From assembly GCA_045564655.1 (NCBI GenBank), contig JBJLGX010000018.1, positions 1 to 7,501 on the forward strand: a DNA stretch of 7,501 nt. Reading direction: 5' to 3'. The notes beneath the pieces were generated by a model. The model did no database searches and had not been told where the DNA came from. It worked only from the letters and a program-made list of their open reading frames with translations. The DNA is from UBA826 sp045564655. Lineage in GTDB: Bacteria > Chloroflexota > Dehalococcoidia > Lucifugimonadales > UBA826. Below, in pieces: positions 1-6,417 of the stretch; the stretch's first letter is position 1; the number at the start of each line of letters is the position of its first letter. The translations under genes and the position numbers were made by a program.

Positions 1-155
1 GAGCCTGTTTCATCTAATTCGAGAAATTCTGTGTGAACAAAATTTCTAGGTGCAGCAGAAATACCACAATGAACATCAGTAACTCCGAGTGCTATTTTTT
101 GTCTTTGCTCATAACTCAAAGCATTTTTTGGTGTTATAACTCGATAGTACGGCAT
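1..155 (-). CDS. Tautomerase family protein, cis-3-chloroacrylate dehalogenase-like (N-terminal part only)
   Basis: The gene reads leftward from ATG at 155-153 and is cut by the window edge, leaving 51 codons. The start is fixed by an AAAGGAG Shine-Dalgarno at 163-169, seven bases upstream. The protein begins M-P-Y-Y-R-V, so removal of Met exposes the N-terminal proline that is the catalytic base/acid of the tautomerase superfamily. Aligned without gaps to cis-CaaD as I remember it, Pro1, Tyr3, Leu12, Thr25-Asp26 and the catalytic His28 coincide (here T-D-V-H). This places it in the two-domain cis-CaaD/Tautomerase_3-like group rather than the short 4-oxalocrotonate tautomerases. The catalytic arginines would lie outside the window. 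The expected product is a soluble cytoplasmic trimer acting on small unsaturated acids. The substrate is unknown, and dehalogenation is only one possibility. It lies 19 bp behind the gene at 175-522 and is probably co-translated with it. Confidence 0.82.
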   Translation of the reverse strand, partial: MPYYRVITPKNALSYEQRQKIALGVTDVHCGISAAPRNFVHTEFLELDETG

Positions 156-174
156 TTCGTTTCTCCTTTAAGTA

Positions 175-522
175 TTACTTATAGCCTGTTTTGTCTGACC
201 AACTTGCGTCTCTGATTGAAATAATTGCTTCGTCCTCTGTTGTTCCAGAAATGGAACTCCAGCTATCACAAATTTTTCTCAACAACAGCTCTCTTTTTTC
301 TTGAGTACAACCATCTGGTATTGAGCCTGCAACTTGAGAAGTAGTAGAAGGATATCCCCCTCTGAACCCAAACCCTTTAGGGATTTCAGTCCATAAAAAT
401 TCTATAGGACCTTGTTCCTGTCCTAAAACATCATTGCATGCTGTCATGATTCCTTTTTCGAGGTCTTCTCGTATGGATGTAGGAATACATCCTTCTTGTA
501 CATTGCAAATAAAATTAATCAT
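175..522 (-). CDS. Tautomerase-fold protein lacking the catalytic residues (possible pseudoenzyme)
   Basis: The 115-residue protein has two beta-alpha-beta halves (about residues 2-48 and 60-106), the fused layout of cis-CaaD-like tautomerases. Family-like landmarks remain: Q-E-G at 9-11, E-x-P-K-G at 46-50, G-x-R-G-G at 52-56, a helix K-R-E-L-L-L-R at 76-82, and an I-S-I-R-D strand near the end. The residues expected to do chemistry are replaced: Pro1 by Ile, His28 by Cys, and the two arginines of the usual I-R-x-G-R loop by Pro69 and Cys72 (numbering from Met). A TAA codon in frame directly before ATG 522 rules out an upstream start that could supply a proline. The Shine-Dalgarno is weak (GTGAG about 11 bases away). 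It sits 46 bp after the cyclophilin gene and 19 bp before the intact tautomerase. The fold call rests on remembered family sequences; a non-Pro1 enzyme with new chemistry is the alternative to a pseudoenzyme. Confidence 0.72.
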   Translation of the reverse strand: MINFICNVQEGCIPTSIREDLEKGIMTACNDVLGQEQGPIEFLWTEIPKGFGFRGGYPSTTSQVAGSIPDGCTQEKRELLLRKICDSWSSISGTTEDEAIISIRDASWSDKTGYK

Positions 523-568
523 TTAATATTACGCTCACTCTTTATAGCGATAATACCATAAGTATTTT

Positions 569-1084
569 TTAACTTTCGTTAATTTTAATAGTTTTCATTG
601 CATCACCTGGTGCGGGATCAGACATGGGGTCTCTGGTACGTATGGATAATACATGTTCCATACCAGATGTTACTTTACCAAAAACTGTATGGGCTCCATC
701 CAAATGTGGTGTTGGGACATGAGTTATAAAAAATTGTGACCCGTTAGTTCCTGGCCCTGCATTCGCCATCGATAAAGTTCCAGGGCTATCATGTCGCAAA
801 GAATCTACGAATTCATCTTGGAATTGATATCCAGGTCCACCTCTGCCTGTTCCTGTTGGATCACCTGACTGAACCATGAATTGTGGTATAACTCTGTGGA
901 AAGTTACTCCATCGTAATATCCTTCACGGGATAAAAAAACAAAGTTGTTTACTGTTACAGGTACCTCTTTAGCGAAGAGTTCAATTTCTATTTCGTTTCC
1001 ATTTTCCATTTCGATGATGGCAGTATAGTTTTTTGTCTCATCTATTTGCATTTCAGGTTGTGAATCGTATTGATTTGCAGGCAA
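569..1084 (-). CDS. Peptidyl-prolyl cis-trans isomerase, cyclophilin type
   Basis: Cyclophilin that catalyses cis-trans isomerisation of peptide bonds before proline. It is 171 residues long, with an N-terminal extension of about 19 residues followed by one complete cyclophilin domain. Visible active-site residues are Arg64 in F-H-R-V (Arg55 of human CypA), Phe69 and Gln72 in Q-F-M-V-Q, Phe119 in G-S-Q-F-F-I, and His132 in the L-D-G-A-H loop. The CypA tryptophan that contacts cyclosporin is His127, as in many bacterial homologues, so drug sensitivity should be low. There is no signal peptide or lipobox, so it is probably cytoplasmic. The start is TTG at 1084-1082, supported by AAGGAG at 1092-1097 seven bases upstream. 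The next in-frame ATG (codon 12) has no such signal and would remove part of the extension. It lies 20 bp downstream of the small membrane protein gene. Confidence 0.96.
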   Translation of the reverse strand: MPANQYDSQPEMQIDETKNYTAIIEMENGNEIEIELFAKEVPVTVNNFVFLSREGYYDGVTFHRVIPQFMVQSGDPTGTGRGGPGYQFQDEFVDSLRHDSPGTLSMANAGPGTNGSQFFITHVPTPHLDGAHTVFGKVTSGMEHVLSIRTRDPMSDPAPGDAMKTIKINES

Positions 1085-1091
1085 TATAGTT

Positions 1092-1097
1092 CTCCTT
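1092..1097 (-). promoter_or_regulatory. Shine-Dalgarno that fixes the TTG start of the cyclophilin gene
   Basis: AAGGAG on the minus strand lies seven bases before TTG 1084. It lies in the 20-bp gap after the stop codon of the preceding gene, which supports translation of the two from one mRNA. Confidence 0.85.
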
Positions 1098-1104
1098 AAG
1101 TAAT

Positions 1105-1356
1105 TTAATTAGTGACATCTCTTTGTAAAATGTCTTTCAGAAGTTTTAGGCTATCTGTTTTTCCAAGTATTTTATATTTAGGTAAGGTTATTATACTGAT
1201 GATGAGCATAGAAATGAATAATCCAAATATTGCCCAAAATGCTGTGAATCCCCATACCCAGCTAGAAAGTAAAGAATATAGGAATAAACCTATCCATAAA
1301 GATAATATGGATGACCAAGTGATAAATTTTAAAATCATATCCTTTTTACTTGCCAT
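1105..1356 (-). CDS. Small membrane protein with two transmembrane helices
   Basis: I do not recognise the family. The 83-residue product has two hydrophobic spans, about residues 10-31 and 35-58, joined by a very short Trp-rich turn (S-S-W-V-W-G). The C-terminal tail of about 25 residues is basic and probably cytoplasmic, as is the lysine-rich N-terminus, giving a helical hairpin with both ends inside. It is probably real because it lies in line between the SDR gene (41 bp gap) and the cyclophilin gene (20 bp gap, with the cyclophilin SD in that gap) on the same strand, and because its hydrophobicity pattern is coherent. I see no good Shine-Dalgarno before ATG 1356, and an in-frame TAA lies four codons upstream. 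ATG at codon 7 is preceded by AAAAGGA, but only one base away, so I keep the upstream start. Function unknown. Confidence 0.65.
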   Translation of the reverse strand: MASKKDMILKFITWSSILSLWIGLFLYSLLSSWVWGFTAFWAIFGLFISMLIISIITLPKYKILGKTDSLKLLKDILQRDVTN

Positions 1357-1397
1357 CGTTAAATATTAAACTATTTCACTCGCGAAATGTCATATTT

Positions 1398-2174
1398 TCA
1401 GTGTATTGTTAGTCCCCCATCGACCACAATTTGTGTCCCGGTAATGAAAGATGCTTCATCTGATGCTAAAAATAAAGCTGCATAAGCAACTTCTTCAGGA
1501 GTTCCAATTCGCCTAATGAGGTTACTTCCTGCTACGTTTTGAAGATGAGATTCTTTATCTGAACCTTCGAACTTAATATGTCTGTCTGTTGCTGACGTAT
1601 ATATAGAACCTGGGCATACGCAATTTACGCGTATTCCATATTCAGATAAGTCTAGTGCTAACCCTTTGGTTAGTTGAATTAGGGCTGCTTTTGAAGCTTG
1701 ATAAGGAATAAATCCTGGTGAAGCTTTGAATCCTCCTACAGAGGCTATATTTACTATTGCAGGTGTACTGGATTGTTTCAGGTGAGGCAATGCCGATGCA
1801 GACAAATTTGCTGCTCCAATAAGATTTGTATTTAATACCTTTTCCCAATCTTTTTTTGTTACGTCCTCTACTTTTCCAAATACAAATGCAACTGCATTAT
1901 TAACAACAATGTCTAAGCCGCCAAGGAAGTTTAAACTTTGTTCCATTAATGTTTGAATGCTACTTTCTGATGATATATCTGTTTGTATATATTTTGATGA
2001 ACCCGGATTGTCTTGATTGATTTGATCAACGGTTTCTTTCCCAAGGTTTGGATTAATATCAGCTACAATTACTTTTGCTCCTTCATCTGCAAAAATCTTA
2101 CAAATTGCCTTACCTATACCGTCGGCCCCACCTGTAACGATAACTTTTTTGTTATCCAATCGTAATTTTGACAT
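1398..2174 (-). CDS. SDR family NAD-dependent oxidoreductase
   Basis: Classical short-chain dehydrogenase/reductase of 258 residues, the usual length. The Rossmann nucleotide motif T-G-G-A-D-G-I-G is at 14-21. Asp39 at the end of beta-2 (V-A-D) suggests preference for NAD(H) over NADP(H). Asp66 is the adenine-contact residue in T-D-I. The NNAG motif is here N-N-A-V (92-95). The catalytic tetrad is complete: Asn117, Ser145, Tyr158 and Lys162 (Y-Q-A-S-K). The C-terminal I-V-V-D-G-G motif is present. It would interconvert an alcohol and a ketone on a small molecule; the substrate cannot be read. I chose ATG 2174 over a TTG four codons upstream because GGTGA lies five bases before this ATG, whereas the TTG has no Shine-Dalgarno and overlaps that signal. 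It is the first gene of the run that continues to the left edge. Confidence 0.95.
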   Translation of the reverse strand: MSKLRLDNKKVIVTGGADGIGKAICKIFADEGAKVIVADINPNLGKETVDQINQDNPGSSKYIQTDISSESSIQTLMEQSLNFLGGLDIVVNNAVAFVFGKVEDVTKKDWEKVLNTNLIGAANLSASALPHLKQSSTPAIVNIASVGGFKASPGFIPYQASKAALIQLTKGLALDLSEYGIRVNCVCPGSIYTSATDRHIKFEGSDKESHLQNVAGSNLIRRIGTPEEVAYAALFLASDEASFITGTQIVVDGGLTIH

Positions 2175-2207
2175 TATGCTCACCAAATTAAATTAAAAGA
2201 ATATACC

Positions 2208-2234
2208 TATAGTATCTCTAATGTAGAAACTATA
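2208..2234. repeat. Imperfect inverted repeat between the metallopeptidase and SDR genes
   Basis: Nine-base arms TATAGTATC (2208-2216) and GAAACTATA (2226-2234) pair at 8 of 9 positions around a nine-base loop, starting four bases after the metallopeptidase stop codon (2239-2241). On the minus strand it is followed by a moderately T-rich stretch with no continuous T run. It could be a weak terminator or mRNA-end hairpin for the upstream gene, or a protein-binding dyad for the SDR run. A weak -10 (TACTAT, 2209-2214 on minus) overlaps the SDR-proximal arm. Confidence 0.35.
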
Positions 2235-2238
2235 AAGG

Positions 2239-4527
2239 TTAATACATACTAATTGTGTCTAAAATTTTAATCTTTTCTGACTTAGGGGTACTATCAAGCC
2301 ACTCATCAAACTCATCATAGAATTCATCTAAGGATATTCCAAACCCATTTTTAAAGGCTTCTTGGTACCCAATATAAGCAACATTAGGGTAGAACTCTTC
2401 TATAAATCCGTTATTTGTTTCTGCTTTATTGATTAACCATGCCGCACCCCACATGCCCATGTTATACATTATGGTTCCCCCGCAGCCACATTCGTGTTGG
2501 TCCAGTGTATCTTTTGCGGCCCTATCGTGAGAATTTCTTAATGTAAATCCCCATTGGTCGTAAACTTCTTGAGCGCCATTTAGGTTCTCTATCATTGTTG
2601 ATCTATAGTCGGTCCATCCCTTCTTGTCTGCATAAAAGACAGCAAAGTATTCTGCTACACCTTCTTCTAGCCATAAAGGACCATTTCCAAGTTCGCATAG
2701 AACATTTTGTTCATCAGAACATCTTGTGCTGTGAGGATGAACTTTAAATGCACTTTGCCAAACATGTACGTATTCATGAAGAGTGACTTTTCTGAGCATA
2801 TCTTCTTTATATGCAGTCTCAGGAGCACTATAAGTAAATGTTTGGAATCTTACAGGAGCTAGTGGCTCGGGTGTCCCATGTAATGCTCCGCAACAGTAAT
2901 CAAAGGTTTTGTAATAGTTTAAGTTATACTCGTAACAAGTCTCATACTTTGAACTACCATATTTCTCAGTATATAAGCATGTTTGGGCAGCTACATATTC
3001 AACGTCAGGTTCCCCGTATCGTACTAAGGTATTTAATATAGGGCCCCAATTACCAAATATTTCAGCACCATATTTTTCAGCTTCTAAGATTTGTGCTTTT
3101 ACTGCAGGATTTAGCTCTGCCCCTAGTACGAAATATGGTTCAGCATCTGATCGACTAGCGTCTATAAGGCAGCGTACATAATCATCCTTAGGAGTCTTTA
3201 GTTCGTATTCTCTATAGTTAAATGAACCTTCACATGTTGATTCATCATAAATAGGTAATTTTGATTTACTTGGTTGGGTTTTGACGAAATTAGGGAATTC
3301 AGGACAAGGAACGTCCGACCATACGTTACATCCGGGGCCAGTATTTTCTGATATGGCCCTTTTGAACATTTCTATTTCGTCTTTCATGGGGTCGCCGGTA
3401 CTTTCACCGGGGTCTAATTCGTATTCAGCATTAAATTCACTATCTTCTTCATGATGGTGATCTTCGTGGTGTTCATCGTCCCATTCTGTATGATCTTGTT
3501 CTGTATTGGCCTTTATAGATATATCTCCATAATATAGATCCAGAATATATTGTTGGTCTGGAGGAGACAGAACTGTTTCTACAGTGTTTTTGTATAAGTC
3601 ATATGCAATGGGCAAGTTTTTTCTTAACTCTTCTGAAGAGTCTATATTCCATTCATCGTTAGCTTCCATCCCTGCTGTTTCAAACATGTCCCAGGATGCC
3701 AATATCATCCAGTATGCAAATTCTGTTGCAATAGTTCGATCAAATCCTTTTGGATCCATAGTTTTTATTTCTTCATAGCCTGTAATGTTGTAATGGCCTT
3801 TCTCTATAGCTTCATACATCGCCATATTTACTGTAGAGTTCGGGTCTTCCCAGTTCCAGTCTTCAGGGAATGCAAACCTGAATCCTTGGTCAGTTAAAGT
3901 GTGAAGTAAATGTTCAATCACTTCGTTTATTTGCCTGTCGTATTCGTCTGGGTCTTTTTCCCAGATGTAATCTATCTGACTGTGGGCAAAGTCATCTGCA
4001 TCATCATCTAGCTCTTCTGTTATTTTTGGACAACACGGGGGTTCTCCATAATATTCAGGCCCCACATAGCCTACTCTTTGATACACATAGCGTTCTTCCA
4101 ATACATTTAATAATTCCTGTCGCATGTTTGGGTCAATAGAAGAATTATCTTGCAACATGTTTTCATAAGTACTGGAAATTTTAAGGATTATTTCTTCAGC
4201 TACCCCGTCTAATACGAAAATCCTTAAATTTTGTACGTCTATATATCTGAAGAAAGGGTCATATTTTGAGTCTTCAACAATTGTCCCTTGAAGTGTAAAG
4301 GCTTCAGGGTTATTGGAATCTGTATTGGGGAGTGAATTCTCGGGATCTACTTGTTTTTGTAAATTATCAGTATCTCTATTGGGTGAATCACCGTTATCTA
4401 ATTGGCTTTGCAATTCATCTACTTGTCTTTGTAGTTCTTCTACTTCAGAAGAATCTTCAGAACCACCACAAGAGAGTAAAGTAAAAATTAAAATTCCTAA
4501 AAACAGATAAGAAAAATATTTTTTCAA
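2239..4527 (-). CDS. Cysteine-rich lipoprotein with a C-terminal gluzincin-like zinc metallopeptidase domain
   Basis: A 762-residue exported protein. Residues 1-20 form a lipoprotein signal peptide (basic M-K-K, hydrophobic core, lipobox L-L-S-C with Cys20). Residues 28-61 are a short coiled coil with heptads such as V-E-E-L-Q-R-Q-V, then a Ser/Asn/Asp linker. A large acidic domain follows (about 75-340), then a His/Asp/Glu patch (345-362). The C-terminal domain carries H-E-Y-V-H (584-588), the HExxH zinc motif, and W-L-E-E-G-V-A-E-Y-F (619-628), in which Glu622 is the likely third ligand, 34 residues on. This fits clan MA gluzincins. Fourteen cysteines lie beyond the lipobox (including 165/166, 545/546, 603/611, 680/682), so disulfides are likely. 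The start is TTG 4527 with AAGGA at 4535-4539. It is probably a surface-anchored protease. I do not recognise a named family for the whole protein, and the substrate is unknown. Confidence 0.85.
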   Translation of the reverse strand: MKKYFSYLFLGILIFTLLSCGGSEDSSEVEELQRQVDELQSQLDNGDSPNRDTDNLQKQVDPENSLPNTDSNNPEAFTLQGTIVEDSKYDPFFRYIDVQNLRIFVLDGVAEEIILKISSTYENMLQDNSSIDPNMRQELLNVLEERYVYQRVGYVGPEYYGEPPCCPKITEELDDDADDFAHSQIDYIWEKDPDEYDRQINEVIEHLLHTLTDQGFRFAFPEDWNWEDPNSTVNMAMYEAIEKGHYNITGYEEIKTMDPKGFDRTIATEFAYWMILASWDMFETAGMEANDEWNIDSSEELRKNLPIAYDLYKNTVETVLSPPDQQYILDLYYGDISIKANTEQDHTEWDDEHHEDHHHEEDSEFNAEYELDPGESTGDPMKDEIEMFKRAISENTGPGCNVWSDVPCPEFPNFVKTQPSKSKLPIYDESTCEGSFNYREYELKTPKDDYVRCLIDASRSDAEPYFVLGAELNPAVKAQILEAEKYGAEIFGNWGPILNTLVRYGEPDVEYVAAQTCLYTEKYGSSKYETCYEYNLNYYKTFDYCCGALHGTPEPLAPVRFQTFTYSAPETAYKEDMLRKVTLHEYVHVWQSAFKVHPHSTRCSDEQNVLCELGNGPLWLEEGVAEYFAVFYADKKGWTDYRSTMIENLNGAQEVYDQWGFTLRNSHDRAAKDTLDQHECGCGGTIMYNMGMWGAAWLINKAETNNGFIEEFYPNVAYIGYQEAFKNGFGISLDEFYDEFDEWLDSTPKSEKIKILDTISMY

Positions 4528-4534
4528 ATGTTTA

Positions 4535-4539
4535 TCCTT
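4535..4539 (-). promoter_or_regulatory. Shine-Dalgarno that fixes the TTG start of the metallopeptidase lipoprotein
   Basis: AAGGA on the minus strand lies seven bases before TTG 4527. The signal peptide reads naturally from this TTG as M-K-K-Y-F, and no ATG near it could replace it. Confidence 0.8.
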
Positions 4540-4551
4540 AATGAGGACCTA

Positions 4552-4567
4552 ATTATATGAACTAATG
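4552..4567 (-). promoter_or_regulatory. Putative promoter core of the metallopeptidase gene, with a LexA-like half-site
   Basis: A perfect TATAAT (minus strand, 4557-4552) would start transcription near 4545, leaving a leader of about 18 bases that holds the SD. No good -35 stands 15-18 bp upstream. Directly before the -10 is CATTAGTTC (4567-4559), identical to nine bases of the lexA operator and placed at the same distance from the -10 as there. The other operator arm is not conserved (TTC in place of GTAC). Confidence 0.5.
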
Positions 4568-4578
4568 AATATTATAAA

Positions 4579-5415
4579 TTATTTAGAGTATTCCCAATTA
4601 TAAATTTTCATTAAATTCTTTCCCATTAGCAAGGCTTTTTCTGAATCAGTTAACTGATCAGTTAACTTGAATGAATCTACACCTTCTCTATAGGTTAATA
4701 ATGGACTGGTTCTGGTCCAATCTGTTCCCCACAGGCATCTTTCTAACCCAAAAGCATCAAATATCTTATATAGATAAGGCCATATATCTAAGTACGGGAA
4801 ATCTTCTTTAGATAAAGTACATGCTCCTGATATCTTTATAGCAACATTGTCGAACTGCGCTAACTCTAAGACAGCGTCCAGGTTTGCAAATGGGTTTTCA
4901 GGTTTTGGTAGTTTTTTAGGTTGAGTTATTCCTACATGATCCATTACAAGTCGTGTGTTTTGGTGCTTTATAGCAAGTTCTTTAAATAGAGATAAAACGT
5001 CAGAGCAATGAAGATTTATAGGGATATTGGCATCAGCGCCTGCTTTTAATATTCCGTTTAGGCCTGTTTCATCAGATTTTAAAGGCTCATTGTCTAACAT
5101 GATTCTTGCGCCTATGACGCCATCTTTTTTAGCCCATTCAATAACTTCTTCGTAAGATGCGTCAGATTTAGGATTAAATGGCTTTATTAATCTAAATCTT
5201 GAAGGGTGCTGAGAATAAACCTTAAGTGCATATGTAGGATCATATCCATAAACGCTATAGGCAGATACTAGTAATGCCGCATCTACTTTTACTTCATCCA
5301 TAGCTACTACCATTTGGTCACCAGTAGCTTCTTCTGGTCCAGGTAAATATCCTACCCATCTATTAGAGGGAGAATCTTTTTCATAACTGTGTACTTGAGA
5401 ATCTATTAATATCAT
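4579..5415 (-). CDS. Metal-dependent amidohydrolase (amidohydrolase_2 family)
   Basis: A TIM-barrel hydrolase of 278 residues, about the usual length for compact amidohydrolase_2 (ACMSD/dicarboxylate lactonase-like) proteins. Beta-1 reads I-D-S-Q-V-H (4-9), where the canonical D-x-H-x-H has Gln at the first histidine position. Other likely active-site residues are His137 (N-L-H-C), His161 in M-D-H-V-G, and Asp233 in W-G-T-D-W near the C-terminus, the catalytic aspartate of the superfamily. There is no signal peptide, so it is cytoplasmic. Members hydrolyse lactones or decarboxylate aromatic and dicarboxylic acids; the reaction cannot be assigned here. The start is ATG 5415, with a weak GGA five bases upstream and the D-S-Q-V-H motif at its normal place just after it. 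It is 36 bp downstream of the ADP-ribosylglycohydrolase gene, probably in the same operon. Confidence 0.92.
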   Translation of the reverse strand: MILIDSQVHSYEKDSPSNRWVGYLPGPEEATGDQMVVAMDEVKVDAALLVSAYSVYGYDPTYALKVYSQHPSRFRLIKPFNPKSDASYEEVIEWAKKDGVIGARIMLDNEPLKSDETGLNGILKAGADANIPINLHCSDVLSLFKELAIKHQNTRLVMDHVGITQPKKLPKPENPFANLDAVLELAQFDNVAIKISGACTLSKEDFPYLDIWPYLYKIFDAFGLERCLWGTDWTRTSPLLTYREGVDSFKLTDQLTDSEKALLMGKNLMKIYNWEYSK

Positions 5416-5451
5416 TTTAATCCGTTTGCAGTATTGGCTTGGTACAGGATA

Positions 5452-6393
5452 CTAAAGATGTGCTTCGTACAACTTTTTAGCTATGTATTCGACTAGTGTT
5501 CTATCTAGTAGTTTTGCTTTCCAAGCTTCAGGTATCTGGTTGTAGCCATAATAAGCTCCTCCCAGTTGTCCGAAGATAGCAGCAGTAGTATCGGCATCGT
5601 CACCAAGATTTACTGCTTGTAAAGCTCCTGCAGCAAAAGACCCTGTTACATTAAATACCCAGATAGCGGCTTCTATAGCCTCCACTACATTCAATGTTCC
5701 TCTTATCCCATCAGGAATTTCTGTTCCAAATGTTGTCCCTGTGACTGGAGGGGGGTTTTTCTCTTTATATGAACCTCTGGCAATTTCATCAATAGGATCG
5801 GCAAGTGGGTTATCTTTCCAAAGATCTGCATCGTATTCTAGGATTTCAGCCTTACTTTTTCCGTTTACAGCTTTAACTATCATTGAAGCATATAGTCTGC
5901 AAGCATCTATACATAAAGGATGGTCATGGGTTGTTAAAGAACTTTTTCCTGACATCTCAATAGCCATTTGCATATCATTTGAGTAAAAAAGTGGCACGGG
6001 AGATAATCTCATTAGTGATCCATTAGTTGGTTCGTTTGTGACTGGAGAAGGTACTCCTGATTCTCTGAAACCAACTATTGCAGTTTTTACAGTTGGGCCA
6101 CATCCGTACCCCCACCCTACACAGCTTAAGTATCCGGTAGTAAGCCATAGATCAAATCTTTCTAGTTGATCTATTAGATCTATTTTTTTTAGTGATATTA
6201 AACTATCTGCAATACATAATGCCTGGGAAGTGTCATCTGTCCATAATGTGTCTTCGTCCATGCCTCTGACCCTTTCAAAAGACCCTGGGGCTTTCATTTC
6301 TGACAGAGATCCCAATTGGTCACCTATAGCAAGACCTACAATTGACCCGAGCCATCTATTTTCTTTAGTTTCGGTTATCTCGCTTTCAGGCAT
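5452..6393 (-). CDS. ADP-ribosylglycohydrolase family protein (ARH/DraG-like)
   Basis: All-helical binuclear-magnesium hydrolase of 313 residues, the normal family length. Signature motifs appear in order: G-x-A-I-G-D-Q-L-G (20-28), the metal-binding T-D-D-T (52-55), N-G-S-L-M-R (124-129), T-H-D-H-P (155-159), and the C-terminal G-D-D-A-D-T-T-A (264-271), whose Asp266, Asp268 and Thr269 complete the metal site. The family removes ADP-ribose from modified proteins (DraG on nitrogenase reductase) or from other ADP-ribosyl compounds. No nitrogenase or DraT-like transferase is in this window, so the target is open and may be a small ADP-ribosylated molecule or nucleoside. The start is ATG 6393 with AGGAG at 6400-6404, six bases upstream. 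It begins 24 bp after the 3' end of tRNA-Leu and precedes the amidohydrolase gene by 36 bp. Confidence 0.94.
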   Translation of the reverse strand: MPESEITETKENRWLGSIVGLAIGDQLGSLSEMKAPGSFERVRGMDEDTLWTDDTSQALCIADSLISLKKIDLIDQLERFDLWLTTGYLSCVGWGYGCGPTVKTAIVGFRESGVPSPVTNEPTNGSLMRLSPVPLFYSNDMQMAIEMSGKSSLTTHDHPLCIDACRLYASMIVKAVNGKSKAEILEYDADLWKDNPLADPIDEIARGSYKEKNPPPVTGTTFGTEIPDGIRGTLNVVEAIEAAIWVFNVTGSFAAGALQAVNLGDDADTTAAIFGQLGGAYYGYNQIPEAWKAKLLDRTLVEYIAKKLYEAHL

Positions 6394-6417
6394 GTTTATC
6401 TCCTATTACTGAAAATA

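Noticed and set aside
33..215. Plus-strand open frame of 60 codons opposite the two tautomerase genes
   Set aside because: It spans the intergenic gap and overlaps two supported genes, with no Shine-Dalgarno or recognisable product.
1112..1369. Plus-strand open frame of 85 codons
   Set aside because: It is antisense to the two-helix membrane protein gene, has no Shine-Dalgarno, and its product shows no coherent pattern; the minus-strand reading fits the operon.
1373..1388. Short inverted repeat ATTTC...GAAAT in the gap between the SDR and small membrane protein genes
   Set aside because: The stem is only five solid pairs, mostly A-T, with no T run after it. Chance is likely in AT-rich spacer.
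1642..1848. Second minus-strand frame of 68 codons inside the SDR gene
   Set aside because: It overlaps the SDR catalytic region in another frame; the SDR motifs are complete, so there is no frameshift or nested gene to explain.
5741..5986. Plus-strand open frame of 81 codons opposite the ADP-ribosylglycohydrolase gene
   Set aside because: The conserved family motifs are all on the minus strand; the frame has no start signal.
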